Below are positions 1-11,173 of a DNA stretch of 64,000 nt, in pieces. Position 1 is the first letter of the stretch; every line of letters begins with the position of its first letter. The DNA is from Perilla frutescens (Eukaryota > Streptophyta > Magnoliopsida > Lamiales > Lamiaceae). The stretch lies in contig BRKX01000018.1 in assembly GCA_026008535.1 (NCBI GenBank), positions 14,640,088 to 14,704,087 on the forward strand, written 5' to 3'. A program made the translations under genes and the position numbers. The notes under the pieces were generated by a model. That model saw only the letters and a program-made list of their open reading frames with translations, made no database searches and had not been told where the DNA came from.

Positions 1-434
1 GAAGATACATTTTTCCGTTTCATCTTTGTTTAATATTACAAAGATTGTACTGGATCTGAAAATTTCTCAGATTGCAGATTTCAATTATAGGTAAAATAAA
101 ATATAAATCATTTCAGTTTAAGGTATATAAATTTTCTTTAATGCACAACTCAAATGTTCAAAATATTGTACACGTTTTCCTTTATTAGAATGTTTCAGAT
201 ATAACATTCAAAACATGTTAGATTATGGGCTTTGTGTATATTTTGATTTCTGTATAATTATGTATTGAAGATACTTTGTTCGACAAAATATTACAGATAT
301 TTTTATTTTATACTTATGTTTCAGAGATAGATTTGGTTTTCTGTTTTTATATATAGTAAAGATTTGTTTATAATTATGTATTGAACATACATTTTTTCAT
401 TAATATTAATTTATAAAATAATTATTGGAGGTAT
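1..434. other. AT-rich leader before RPA-like gene
   Basis: No coding signal is visible. The stretch is strongly AT-rich with long runs of T and A. It may hold upstream exons, introns or the promoter of the RPA-like gene that follows, but no splice-bounded reading frame could be supported. If the RPA-like gene belongs to the Helitron further right, the element's 5' TC terminus would lie here or left of the window; I could not find it. Confidence 0.4.
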
Positions 435-2580
435 ATGGCCACTGGGAAAGTGAGATCAGCCAGTATCTCCACTTTAACATCATCATCGTCAAGGACTATA
501 CATGAGGAAATTAGAGATGGTGATTTTGAAATGAGGACCATATCTCAAATAATGACAGATGGAAAGGTTTTTTAAATATTTTTTCATTTCATTATAAAAA
601 GTTTTATATTAGACACATATTCACTAATAAAAAATTCTTTAACTTAGATTGGCAATTTCTGGATATATGCAACCATACTGTGCGTAGAGACTATTGGAGA
701 TTGATCGTACTTGGCTTGCAAAAGGTGTCAGAAGAAGATTAAAACAAGTGGGAATCAATTTTTCTGTGAAAAATGTTAGTCTTTTGATATTACAGGAAAG
801 ATGAGGTAAATTAAATTTATATTAACTTTCAGATTTTTAAAATATGTTCAATTTCTCATAAGTTTAAAATTATAGGTACAAGCTCACTGTCAGGGTTGTA
901 GATGACAGTGGAACCACCACATTCCTAATGTGGGACAAAGAAAGCATAGCACTAATTGGAAAAACAGCTACATAATTAAGTGTGGTAAAATTAAAAAATT
1001 AAACTTCCTAAAATGATTATTTTAATTACATGCTGATGAAATTTTTTTATAGGGTCGAAGCACTGAAGGAATTCCACCGGAACTTGAACAGTTAGCTAAC
1101 AAAAAAGCACTGTTTAATGTTAGTGTTCAGGACGGCCAGACAAGAAACTACACTGGATCTTATAGCGTAGCAAGGATTTGTATAGACAGAGAAATCATTA
1201 AAAAAATGTGTGGTGAAGATTTGGCAGTTGAGGTAGAAAATAAACACACAAAATTCCATTTTTAAATAAATTCTTTTATGTCTTTAATGAAAATATTTTT
1301 TATGTGCAGGAGGAAGAATCCATTTCAATAAATGGATCAGAAATTAATGAAGAGATGGTAAGTTATTTTGAAAAATCTAATTTTTTTCTGAGAAAATAAA
1401 CATTATAAAATAATAATTATTTTAAATACAGATTGGTTCATCAAGTTTCAAATCAGCTGTTCAATCAAAGAGTCGTGTTGTTATGAAGAAAATAATTAAG
1501 CAAATCATGGAAGATGGGGAGGTAAACAATAATATTATCATAGTTTTTATTCAATTAAAATAAAAATTATATTGTCCATTTATTAACATATTATTTATGA
1601 AATTCAGAGTGGGGAGTTCATGGTATTTGCCACCATTAATGACATTGAAGACATTATTGGCATGTCTTATCTTGCGTGCAAAATATGTCGGAAGGAATTA
1701 GATCCATATATTGAATTGAATTTTTTTTTGTGAAAAATGTCAATCATTTGACATTTGCGGCATAACAAGGTTCTTGATTATCATATATTTTGTCTATTTC
1801 ATTTAATGAAAAAAATTACAGATTAACGTAATTTTTCTTTAAAAAATACAAGTACAAATTGAATGTGAAAGTGAGTGATTCTACTGCAATATCAACATTT
1901 CACATGTTGGATACGCAGTGCATGGAATTACTTGGACAGAAATTATCAGAGGTATTTTTGTGAATATTTTAAAAACCACTAAATCTTATTATATAAAATA
2001 ATTTTATGTCTTTTATAGGATGAGGCACTTGAAGTACTACCAGCTGATATTGAACGCATAGCAAACAAAAAAGCTCTCTTTACTATTATTGTCCTGCCTG
2101 GGCAGGTCAATAATTATAAAGGACCATATGGTGTTGTTAAGGTTGCGAGTGAGGACATAGTACAAAGTGAAGGTTCTGAAAAGCAGGTGAATGTTTTACT
2201 ACTAAAAAAAATATTAGTTTAATATTAAATAATTACTTACAATTGTATGCATTATGTAGGGAACATCATCAAAGTCAAACAAAGGAAAAGAGAAGGTTCA
2301 TGAGTCTGTAGATGAGGTATATTAATTTTCAGATAAGATTGTACTTTATATGTTTTTACTATTTTTTATGCAGAACATTATTTTTATTTATTAATTTTTT
2401 TTATGATTTCAGAATAATTCAATAAGTGATGCATTAGTGACACCAAGAAAGAAGAACATCATCACAAGTAATGCAGTCGTACTTATGGATGATGATGATG
2501 TAAAGAGAAAACTCATTGATGAGTTTTCAGCAACTACTCAAAAGAGGACTAAGAGATTGCAAAAGAAAGAGAAACAATGA
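435..2580 (+). pseudogene. RPA70-like single-strand DNA-binding protein, Helitron-type, degenerate
   Basis: Eleven exons can be read: 435-566, 648-805, 876-984, 1053-1232, 1310-1357, 1432-1521, 1608-1769, 1853-1951, 2019-2186, 2260-2316 and 2413-2580. They encode two tandem copies of the RPA large-subunit C-terminal module. Each has a zinc ribbon (CxxC near 717-728 and 765-776; again near 1677-1690 and 1730-1765) followed by an OB-fold segment (YKLTVRVVDDSGT; YKLNVKVSDST) and an ANKKALF motif. The C-terminus is basic. Proteins of this type bind single-stranded DNA and are commonly encoded by plant Helitrons. In-frame stops at 702-704, 777-779 and 973-975, plus an apparent extra T in the T-run near 1722-1730, make it a pseudogene. 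Upstream exons may be missing. It could instead be an independent RPA1-like relic unrelated to the Helitron at 8.7 kb. Confidence 0.8.
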
Positions 2581-5500
2581 GCTTAATTAAAAAGCTGGCA
2601 GAAGTTTTACATTGAGAACAATTAGACTGGATTTTTTAATTTTATTTTTCTGCTTTATTTACAAAGACAATTATATTCATTTTGTGATGTTAGTTTTAGG
2701 ACTTTCTTTATGTTTTAGATTTTCAAACATTTTGCAATGTTTACATAATTTATTCATGTTTCCCTTTATGTTCAATTATTTAATGTTAAAGATAAAATAT
2801 AAATTACAAACAATTCGAATTCTGTAAATATAATGACAATATAAAATATATGAGCCAATATGCAATAACAATAAACAAGAGTGAATATGCAATAACATCC
2901 AAGCATATATATAACATGAAACTCATAAATACAACATAATTAACATATTACTTTAATTAAATTTAAACAAAAAATGCAATTTAAATATGTGATAGTTTAA
3001 TAAACCACAGCAAAAAATAACATATTAAAGAATAATAACATATAAACTCAATGACTGCGAAAGATCTAGATCAGAGATTAACCATTCAAGAACCATTTAG
3101 GAGTAAGTGGATTTCCCAATTCACAATCACCCGTTTGAACGGGGGCGCAGGGGGTCACACAAAGTCTATGGCCCAATCGGGTTAAACACTATGACCCAGA
3201 CCACAATCTTTGTCCAAGAGATTTCGCAGAGACTGTTCTAAAAAAGAACAGTCACAGATCACACAGATCTGACAGATAAAAGTATAGATCAAACCATACA
3301 ACCATGCATATAATTTAAACTAAATAGCATTATACATATAAATTATGAAACATTAAAGAATATAAAAAATTTGCAGGAACATTAAATAAAATTAAACAAC
3401 ATTAACAGATTTTAATAATAGGAACAGTAAATTGAATTAAAAAAATACAGGAAAAGTAAATTAAATTAAACAACATTAACATATTGTTTTCATCACATGA
3501 ACAGATCTATTAAATTCAATTAAATAACACTAATATTAACATTAAACATGAACAGTAATAATGAAGCATATATAAATTAAATAACATATCAAACATGCGT
3601 CCAAACATACATTCAAGTATACATCTAATGATAAGTCATTATTATAACAGATTTATGCAATAAATAAATGACACTTTAAACAGAAATTAATAGTGTGTTA
3701 CATAGACCAAAAGAAAAGGATAATTAATTATAAATACAAACATATAAGTATATTAAATAAGTAATATATTAATTTATTTTTAAGTAGAACAACAGTTAAA
3801 ATTATATTAAAAATGCAAAAAAATAATTAAACTAGGGAAATATATTAACAATGTAAAAATATTTAAACAATTTAATAAAATTGCCAGTTTAAAAAATAAA
3901 TTTAATTATGGAAAAGCATTATTAATAAATAAACTAAAATATGTAAAAATGATCATGGTAGTGGGCAGTGGGAAAAAATTTAAAACTGGCAGTTATATTA
4001 GAATTCAAAAATACAGTTAATTTCAAAAATTCAAGTATCAGAATACAGGACATTTGTAAGCACTGCAAACATGAAAAACACAGAGAGAGAACATCGGTTT
4101 TCTAATGAAAGAGAAGAACAAATTAAACGAGTTCGTATGTCAGAATCAGTACCAGGTATGAATAGCATACATGCATGGTGAAGAAGACAGAAGTAAAAAC
4201 ATAAACATAGACGATGCACTTCATCAAAAAATGCAAAGATTTATACCAGTTGAATTCAATGTGTATTTCAAGTATCTCCTTACACCCCTTCAACTGTCTG
4301 TTCATGATCTGCAATTTCAGGTTAAATGAGAATTAAAATTATGTACTAAAATGGACTTTTATGTGAGAGTGCAATATATATATTAAGTGAAATAAATCTG
4401 ATTTTTATATATGTTAAAAGTCAATAATTTATCTCTTTTTGGATGAAAGATTATGCAGCTCCTTCACTCTAACATACAGAGCATAACTTTCACTTATATA
4501 GAGCATGAATCTCACTCAGTTCACAACAGTGAAAAAAAGAGTCACCACAGTAAAACTCTGCAATATAAAAAAAATATCAGAAAGAAGAGACATAAAAAAT
4601 ATCCCGTAAGAAGCATAGTATAACATGGTCAAATATTATATAAATATTATTAATATTGAATATATATTCGGAGTTCTTAAGTGTTAAATATAGAATGTGT
4701 TTTTGTGTTAGGCAGAAAGATAGATATATAAAAAAACATAAACAATCGGAAGTCATAGAATTCTTACTTCTAGATTACGGTTGATAGGAGTTCTTGCTGA
4801 AGAAATGTAGATGATCTGTTAGGCAGAAATATATTTTAATTTATAAACAAGGAGTATTAATTTTTTTTAAAAAAAAAGGGTTGAGGCAGAAAGATAGATA
4901 CATAAACTTATTTTAAATTTATTTTAAAAAAACTGTTAGGCAGAAATATAGATACATAAAAAAACAGAAACTTATCTTTTTTTTGGTCTTCCCCTTAAGC
5001 TTGTGGGATGAGCCATCTGAAAAAGATGAACAAATATAAGAAAATCAAACGACAACACATAAGAAACCCCAAATCTAAAAAAATTTACACAGATTTTCAG
5101 CAGAGAGAGAAAAAATCTATAGATCTTTGTAGATCAGAACCTTTCTTGAAGGCATATGTGTGTGTGTGTGTTACTAATATAGTAAAAGAGAGAGACTTAG
5201 CTTTTTTTTTTGGTTATCGCCAACCTTGAAGCTGATGTTCACAGTAAGAGAGAGAGCCATACTCGGACGGCCGCAAAAAATTTCCCAAGATCTATAAAAC
5301 GTTAAGTCAGAGAAGGATGACAAATATAGAACAGATCTAAAAATCCTAAGTCGCACCATCACAGCAACAGAGAGTACAAAACTTTCATGACGGAGGCTAC
5401 GAAAAACAGAGATTCACAACAGAGCCCGAAGCTGAAATCTGCAGATCTACAAGGTTAAAGAGTCGGTCTTTATCTGGCAGAAATGGTGAGGAGATATCGG

Positions 5501-5690
5501 CGTAAATTAAGAGTACTCTATAATTTGTAACTGAGGTGAACAGGAAAAGCTAAATCTAAAAAAATTTACACAGATTTTCGGCGGAGAGAGAGACTGTGGA
5601 GAGATCGGTTGAGATTTACAGTGATGAACCCTAGATCTAAAAAAAATTAGAAAATACAGAAATTGGAGAGAGCTGCAGAGTGAAGTGCAG
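2581..5690. other. AT-rich non-coding stretch
   Basis: After the RPA-like stop codon the sequence is AT-rich, with many short ORFs that show no family motif. A less AT-rich patch at 3060-3300 and a run at 5000-5600 with a short TG repeat (5157-5170) and GA runs stand out, but neither reads as a gene on either strand. It may be spacer inside a large Helitron or an older insertion. Confidence 0.4.
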
Positions 5691-5885
5691 AGGAGAGAGA
5701 GAGAGAGAGAGAGAGAGCTGCGGAGTGAAGCGGCGGAGTGAGGAAAACCCTAATGAGCTGCGGAGTGAAATGCAGAGAGAGAGAGAGATGCGGAGTGAAG
5801 TGCAGAGGAGAGAGAGAGAGCTGCGGAGTGAAGCGGCGGAGTGAGGAAAACCCTAATGAGCTGCGGAGTGAAGTGCAAGTCCCTA
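5690..5885. repeat. GA microsatellite and 103-bp duplicated block
   Basis: A (GA)n tract at about 5694-5717 is followed by a block beginning CTGCGGAGTGAAGCGGCGGA at 5718. The block recurs at 5821 with a period of 103 bp, and a shorter partial copy sits between them. The block also contains AAAACCCTAATGAGCTGCGG twice. One frame stays open across it (5738-5971), but that product is repeat-derived and has no recognisable domain. Confidence 0.75.
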
Positions 5886-6124
5886 CATATCGGCATTGTG
5901 TTCGAAAACCTAATGGGCTATTAATTTTTTTTTTTGGGCTACAAATAAATCATGCGTTCTGGCCCAAATGAAGATATATTAATAGGAGATCACACTAAAT
6001 AAAAAAATTATGGCCTAAACAAAAAAATTCCGGCCCAAATGAAGATATATTATAATACTGTATAAACTACTAAATTTTATTATATAAAATATAATTTTTA
6101 CGTAAAATATAAAATTAAAGAATT

Positions 6125-7200
6125 TAAAATTGTAAAAATATGCTGTTAATGTATAATTTAAAAATATTAAGATAGATTTGTATAAATTATTACCTTAAAT
6201 TAAGTGTTACAATATTTACCTTTCACGGCTTCTTCATATATTTACTTTATTGGGTTTCAATTTACATTTATTAACATGATTAGTTAAAAAATGCATTTAT
6301 TATGGCCCCAATAAAAGTGTACAAAATTTCTACTATAATTTGTAATAAATATATTTGAAAAAAAATATTTAAATCTTTAGTTTATATAGTATTGTATTAA
6401 GTTAATTATATTATATTTTTATACTGCAGGTTATTCATTAACAGAGAAACTACTACAGAATACAAGATTAATTGACATACATGTTGAACAGATTTCTAAT
6501 ACAGGTATTTTTTTTTTACAATTTTAAATAATAGATTATAATATTATAACTAAGATTTATATTTTTTAAAATTTTAAAGTAATTAATATTTATGAAAAGA
6601 TTATTGTATTATGTAACCATTTTGTCAAAGAATTTGATTTTAGTGATTCTTTAAAAAAAATATAAAATTGTAAAAATATGCTGTTAATGTATAATTTAAA
6701 AATATTAAGATAGATTTGTATAAATTATTACCTTAAATTAAGTGTTACAATATTTACCTTTCACGGCTTCTTCATATATTTACTTTATTGGGTTTCAATT
6801 TACATTTATTAACATGATTAATTAAAAAATGCATTTATTATGGCCACAATAAAAGTGTACAAAATTTCTACTATAATTTGTAATAAATATATTTGAAAAA
6901 AAAATATTAAATCTTTAGTTTATATAGTATTGTATTAATTTAATTATATTATATTTTTATACTGCAAGTTATTCATTAACAGAGGAACTACTACAGAATA
7001 CAAGATTAATTGACATACATGTTGAACAGATTTCTAATACAGGTATTATTATTATTTTTTACAATTTTAAATAATAGATTATAATATTATAAATAAGATT
7101 TATATTTTTTAAAATTTTAAATTAATTAATATTTATGAAAAGATTATTGTATTATGTAACCATTTTGTCAAAGAATTTGATTTTAGTGATTCTTTAAAAA
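6125..7200. repeat. Tandem duplication, period about 538 bp
   Basis: The segment 6125-6660 is repeated almost unchanged at 6663-7200. For example TGTAAAAATATGCTGTTAAT begins at 6131 and again at 6669, and TTTACCTTTCACGGCTTC occurs once in each. Each unit carries one small exon of the module described under the exon array (6430-6504 and 6968-7042). In the second unit the splice acceptor has changed from GCAG|G to GCAAG, which would shift the exon start by one base. Confidence 0.9.
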
Positions 7201-8473
7201 AATTGGTCAGTTTCTTATTCAATTCTATATATTATTTGCTTATTTAATTATTATTGCTATTTTTTCATATTATTTGATCTACTAAAAAGTATTCTTTAAT
7301 TATTGAAATACAGGTGATCTGAACAAATTGATGATTTAACAATTAATGAACTAATGGAGGATGACCAATTAATTGATATACATATTACACAATGCCTTGA
7401 TACATGTATGAAATGTATTATATGTTAATCAAAAATTGAATTTCAAATTTAAATTATAATTAAATGAATCTCATGTTAATTATTATTTTCCTTATTAGGT
7501 AAACAGTATGATCAGAATTGGCATCAATATTGTATTGGTAAGTTACTTATTATGTCCAAATTTAAATGATGATTTTGTATATAATATTGTTTTTAAATTA
7601 TACGTATTGATGCAAAAATTATTTACTTATTTAACCAATTTTGCAAGAAATTTATTTTACTCATTCTCTAAATTGAATTGGTAAGTTTGCAATTAAATAT
7701 TTTATATTTTTTATAAATAAATATTATTACTATTTTTTCGCATATTAGTTTAGATACTTAAAATATCTATTTAATTATTCAAATACAGGTGAAGGAACAA
7801 GTAATTTTGAACAAATTATCAATTTAATGAATAATGAATTAATGGAGGATGACCAATTAATTGATATACATGTTGCACAAATGTCTGATACAAGTACTTA
7901 ATGCAATATGTGTTGATTAACAATTAAATAAAAAATTTGAATAATAAATATATAAATCTGATGATAATAATTTTTTCCCTTATTAGGTGAACAATATGAT
8001 CGTAATTGGCATCAATTTTGTACTGGTAAGTTAGTGATTATGTCCAATTTAATTTCGTTTTTTTATTATATAAAAAAAAATTATGCGCATCGCACTTATA
8101 TTTGTAAATTAAGTATATTCCATATTGATAAGTTTGCAACTAAATATTTTATTTTATTTTTCAATAAAAATTTTAGCGTGTTGTATATTGTTAGTTTACA
8201 TACATTAAACCATTCTTAAATTAATGATCTACAGGTGAATCAACAACTAAACATTAACACATTGTTGATTTAACAATTAATGAATCACTGGAGGAGGATC
8301 AACTAATTGCTATAAACCTTACACAAATGTCTGATATAGGTACTAAATCCAGTGTATCTTAATTATTTAGTTATATAACAAATTTTAATATTAATTACAT
8401 ATTTCGGATGTTAATCATTTTTTTTGTCCATTAGGTGAACAGTATGATCATAATGAACAACAATATTGTACTG
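6430..8473 (+). repeat. Array of duplicated symmetric exons upstream of Helitron helicase
   Basis: Two kinds of small exon alternate. Type A (core LIDIHVxQ) lies at 6430-6504, 6968-7042, 7314-7405, 7789-7893 and 8235-8339. Type B (39 bp, core QYDxNWHQYC) lies at 7499-7537, 7987-8025 and 8435-8473. Each has an AG acceptor and GT donor. Intact copies start and end in phase 1, so copies can be added or skipped without changing frame. The frame also passes correctly into the helicase exon at 8743, which supports real coding use. A-to-B spacing is 93-95 bp and the A-B unit recurs every 446-475 bp. The copy at 6968 has a damaged acceptor, that at 7314 a frameshift, and that at 8235 an in-frame TAA. 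I do not recognise the encoded peptide. Confidence 0.75.
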
Positions 8474-10268
8474 GTAAGTTAATAATTATGTGCAGTTATA
8501 ATTAAGTATTTTTATTTAATATGTATTTTAACTTTTATTTTATTATTTCTATAATTTTTACATCAATGCAAAAAAAAACAATTTTAAATTACAATCCTAT
8601 TGGTAAATTTAATGTTTTTTTTAAAAATTTTAGTTATCAAAATTATTTTCTATTAATACTATATGAATTTATAACTATTATCAATATAAGTATGAATGAT
8701 ATGAAATTTTTATTTAACATTTATTATTCATAACGATTTCAGATTACTTAGATCTTGGTGATCCGGTTTTTATTTGTGAATTTTGTGGAGCATGTTTTTG
8801 GTATGATGAAAGGTTGGGGAAAAATTCAAAATCACGCAGTACAAAGTACTCATCATGTTGTATTCGAGGAAAAATTAAATTGCCACCAGTTCAAAGGCCT
8901 CCTAAGGTTTTGGAAAGTTTGTTGTATGAAAATGATCATAAGAGTAAACATTTTCTTGATAATATTCGTTCATACAATAGTATGTTTTCTTTTACATCAA
9001 TGGGAGGCAAGATAGATTTGAGTTTAAATGTTGGTAATTCTCCACCGACATTTCGACTGCATGGTCAAAATTATCATATGATTGGAAGTCTACTGCCACC
9101 TGAAGGTTCTACACCAAAGTTTGCTCAGTTATATATCTATGATACTGAAAATGAAGTTGCAAATAGGATGCTATCTGTGAGGTATTTTATATTTAGCATT
9201 ATATTTTTTAAATTATAACTCTAAATATTATGTACGTTCATTTTAATTTGATTTAATATTTTATGTTTATGTAGGAACAAAAAATGCATAAACACACTTC
9301 ATGTGAAGATTGTTTCTAAACTTAAAAGCATGCTAGATGATCATAATGTCCTTGTGAAGTCATTTAGGAAGGGAAAGCACACCATTGTTGATATTGGCCA
9401 ATCTGATGTTAAGTTGAAACTTATTGGTAGACGTGGAGGTGATGCTAGAACATATAATCTTCCAACTGTGTCTGAAGTGGCTGCATTAGTTGTTGGAGAT
9501 TTTGATCAGTCTTTTCGAGATAGAGACATAATATTGGAAACTCAAACTGGAGAGTTGAAACGTATTAATGAGTTAAATACAACCTATTTGGGTTTACAGT
9601 ATCCTCTTCTGTTTCCATATGGTGAAGATGGTTATAGAGAAGATATACCACTTTCAAACTTGAATTCTTCATCAAGTTATGCTCGAAATATGGTCAGCAT
9701 CAGAGAATATTTTGCCTATCGTTTGCATGAAAGAGATTGTGATACAAAAACCATTCTAAGCTCAAGGATATTATTTCAACAATTTATTGTTGATGCCTAC
9801 ACAATGATTGAATCTGCAAGACTTTTATACATACGTACACATCAACAATCATTGAGATGCCATATGTATAAAGGTTCAGAAGAGGCTCTAACAAGAGGTG
9901 AGAGAAATCCCACAACTCAAGGAAGACGAGTTATATTGCCTTCTACATCTACTGGAGGAGCTCGATACATGATTCAAAATTATCAAGATGCTATGGCTAT
10001 TTGTCAGTGGACTGGATATCCAAATCTATTCATTACATTTACATGCAATCCAAGATGGCCAGAAATTGTAAGATATATGTAGGAAAAAGGATTGAAACCT
10101 GAAGATCGACCCAATATTGTTTGTCGAGTGTTCAAAATGAAACTCGACAATTTGATTTATGATCTCCGTCAAAATAATATATTTGGAAATGTTAAAGCAG
10201 GTAATTTTTTAAAAATTATTCTATCAAATTTGTAAATTAATTAAATATTTTTTTTAATTTCAATTGTA

Positions 10269-10827
10269 GTGGTATACACTGTTGAATTTCAGAAGAGGGG
10301 CCTTCCACATGCACATATCTTGCTTTTCATATCGAAAGACGATCAAAATCGTGGATTAGAAGTGATTGATCAAATTATATCAGTTGAAATACCTGATAAA
10401 GAACTGGATCCATAATATTATACAGCTGTGCAAGATTTCATGATTCATGGTCCATGTGGTGTTGCCAAAAAAAAATTCACCATGCATGAGAAACGGTCGT
10501 TGCATTAAATATTTTCCCAGAAGTTTTACTGAGACAACGACCACAGCTGAAGATGGATATCCAATATATAGACGTAGAGATAATGGAAGAACAATTTTGA
10601 AGAATGGAATGCTGATGGATAATAGATACGTGGTTCCTCACAATCGAATCCTTCTGATGAAGTATGCTGCCCATATAAATGTGGAATGGTGTAACCAGTC
10701 AAGATCAATAAAATATCTGTTAAAATATGTGAACAAAGGTCACGATCGTGTCACTGCAGCATTTTATCAGAGTGCTGAAGATGATGAAACTGGGAAGAAT
10801 ATTGATGAGATAAAATATGTATTATGA
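10269..10827 (+). pseudogene. Rep (HUH-type) endonuclase domain of the Helitron
   Basis: The segment shows the Rep metal-binding motif as GLPHAHILLF (near 10299-10328), the conserved MIHGPCG stretch, a NGRCIKYFP block and the tyrosine motif SIKYLLKYVNKG near 10700-10740. In the Helitron family the two histidines bind metal and the paired tyrosines cleave and join DNA. Both motifs are intact, but the frame between them is broken by a TAA after DP and by the A9 insertion. No functional Rep can come from this copy. Confidence 0.88.
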
Positions 10828-11173
10828 TTGCAGATATATTTCCCCCTGTGAAGCTGCATGGAGAATATTTGGATTTCAAATTCAATACAAATACCCTCTA
10901 GTTGAGAGATTAAGTTTTCATCTTGAAAATGAACAGACAGTTTTCTTTCAAGATTCTGATTCCATTGATGATGTCCTCAATAGACCAACGGTTCATTAAA
11001 GTATGTTTTTAGCTTGGTTTGAAGCAAATAAGAAGTATCCGGAGGCGCGGAAACTTACTTATGTTCAATTTCCAACAACGTTTGTTTGAAAAAAGGCTAC
11101 AAAAGAATGGGTACCGAGGAAGAAAAATTTCTCAATTGGAAGAATTTTCTTTGTTCCTCCAGACAGTGGGGAA

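Noticed and set aside
3060..3320. A less AT-rich patch looked like a structured RNA or exon.
   Set aside because: No tRNA-type or snRNA-type boxes and no long reading frame could be found on either strand.
4031..4314. Two overlapping minus-strand ORFs with hydrophobic stretches.
   Set aside because: They overlap in different frames, lie in AT-rich DNA where hydrophobic residues are expected by chance, and show no splice context or motif.
10477..10708. Minus-strand ORFs opposite the Helitron Rep domain, and one opposite the helicase (11266-11700).
   Set aside because: They are antisense shadows of the coding strand and show no independent motif.
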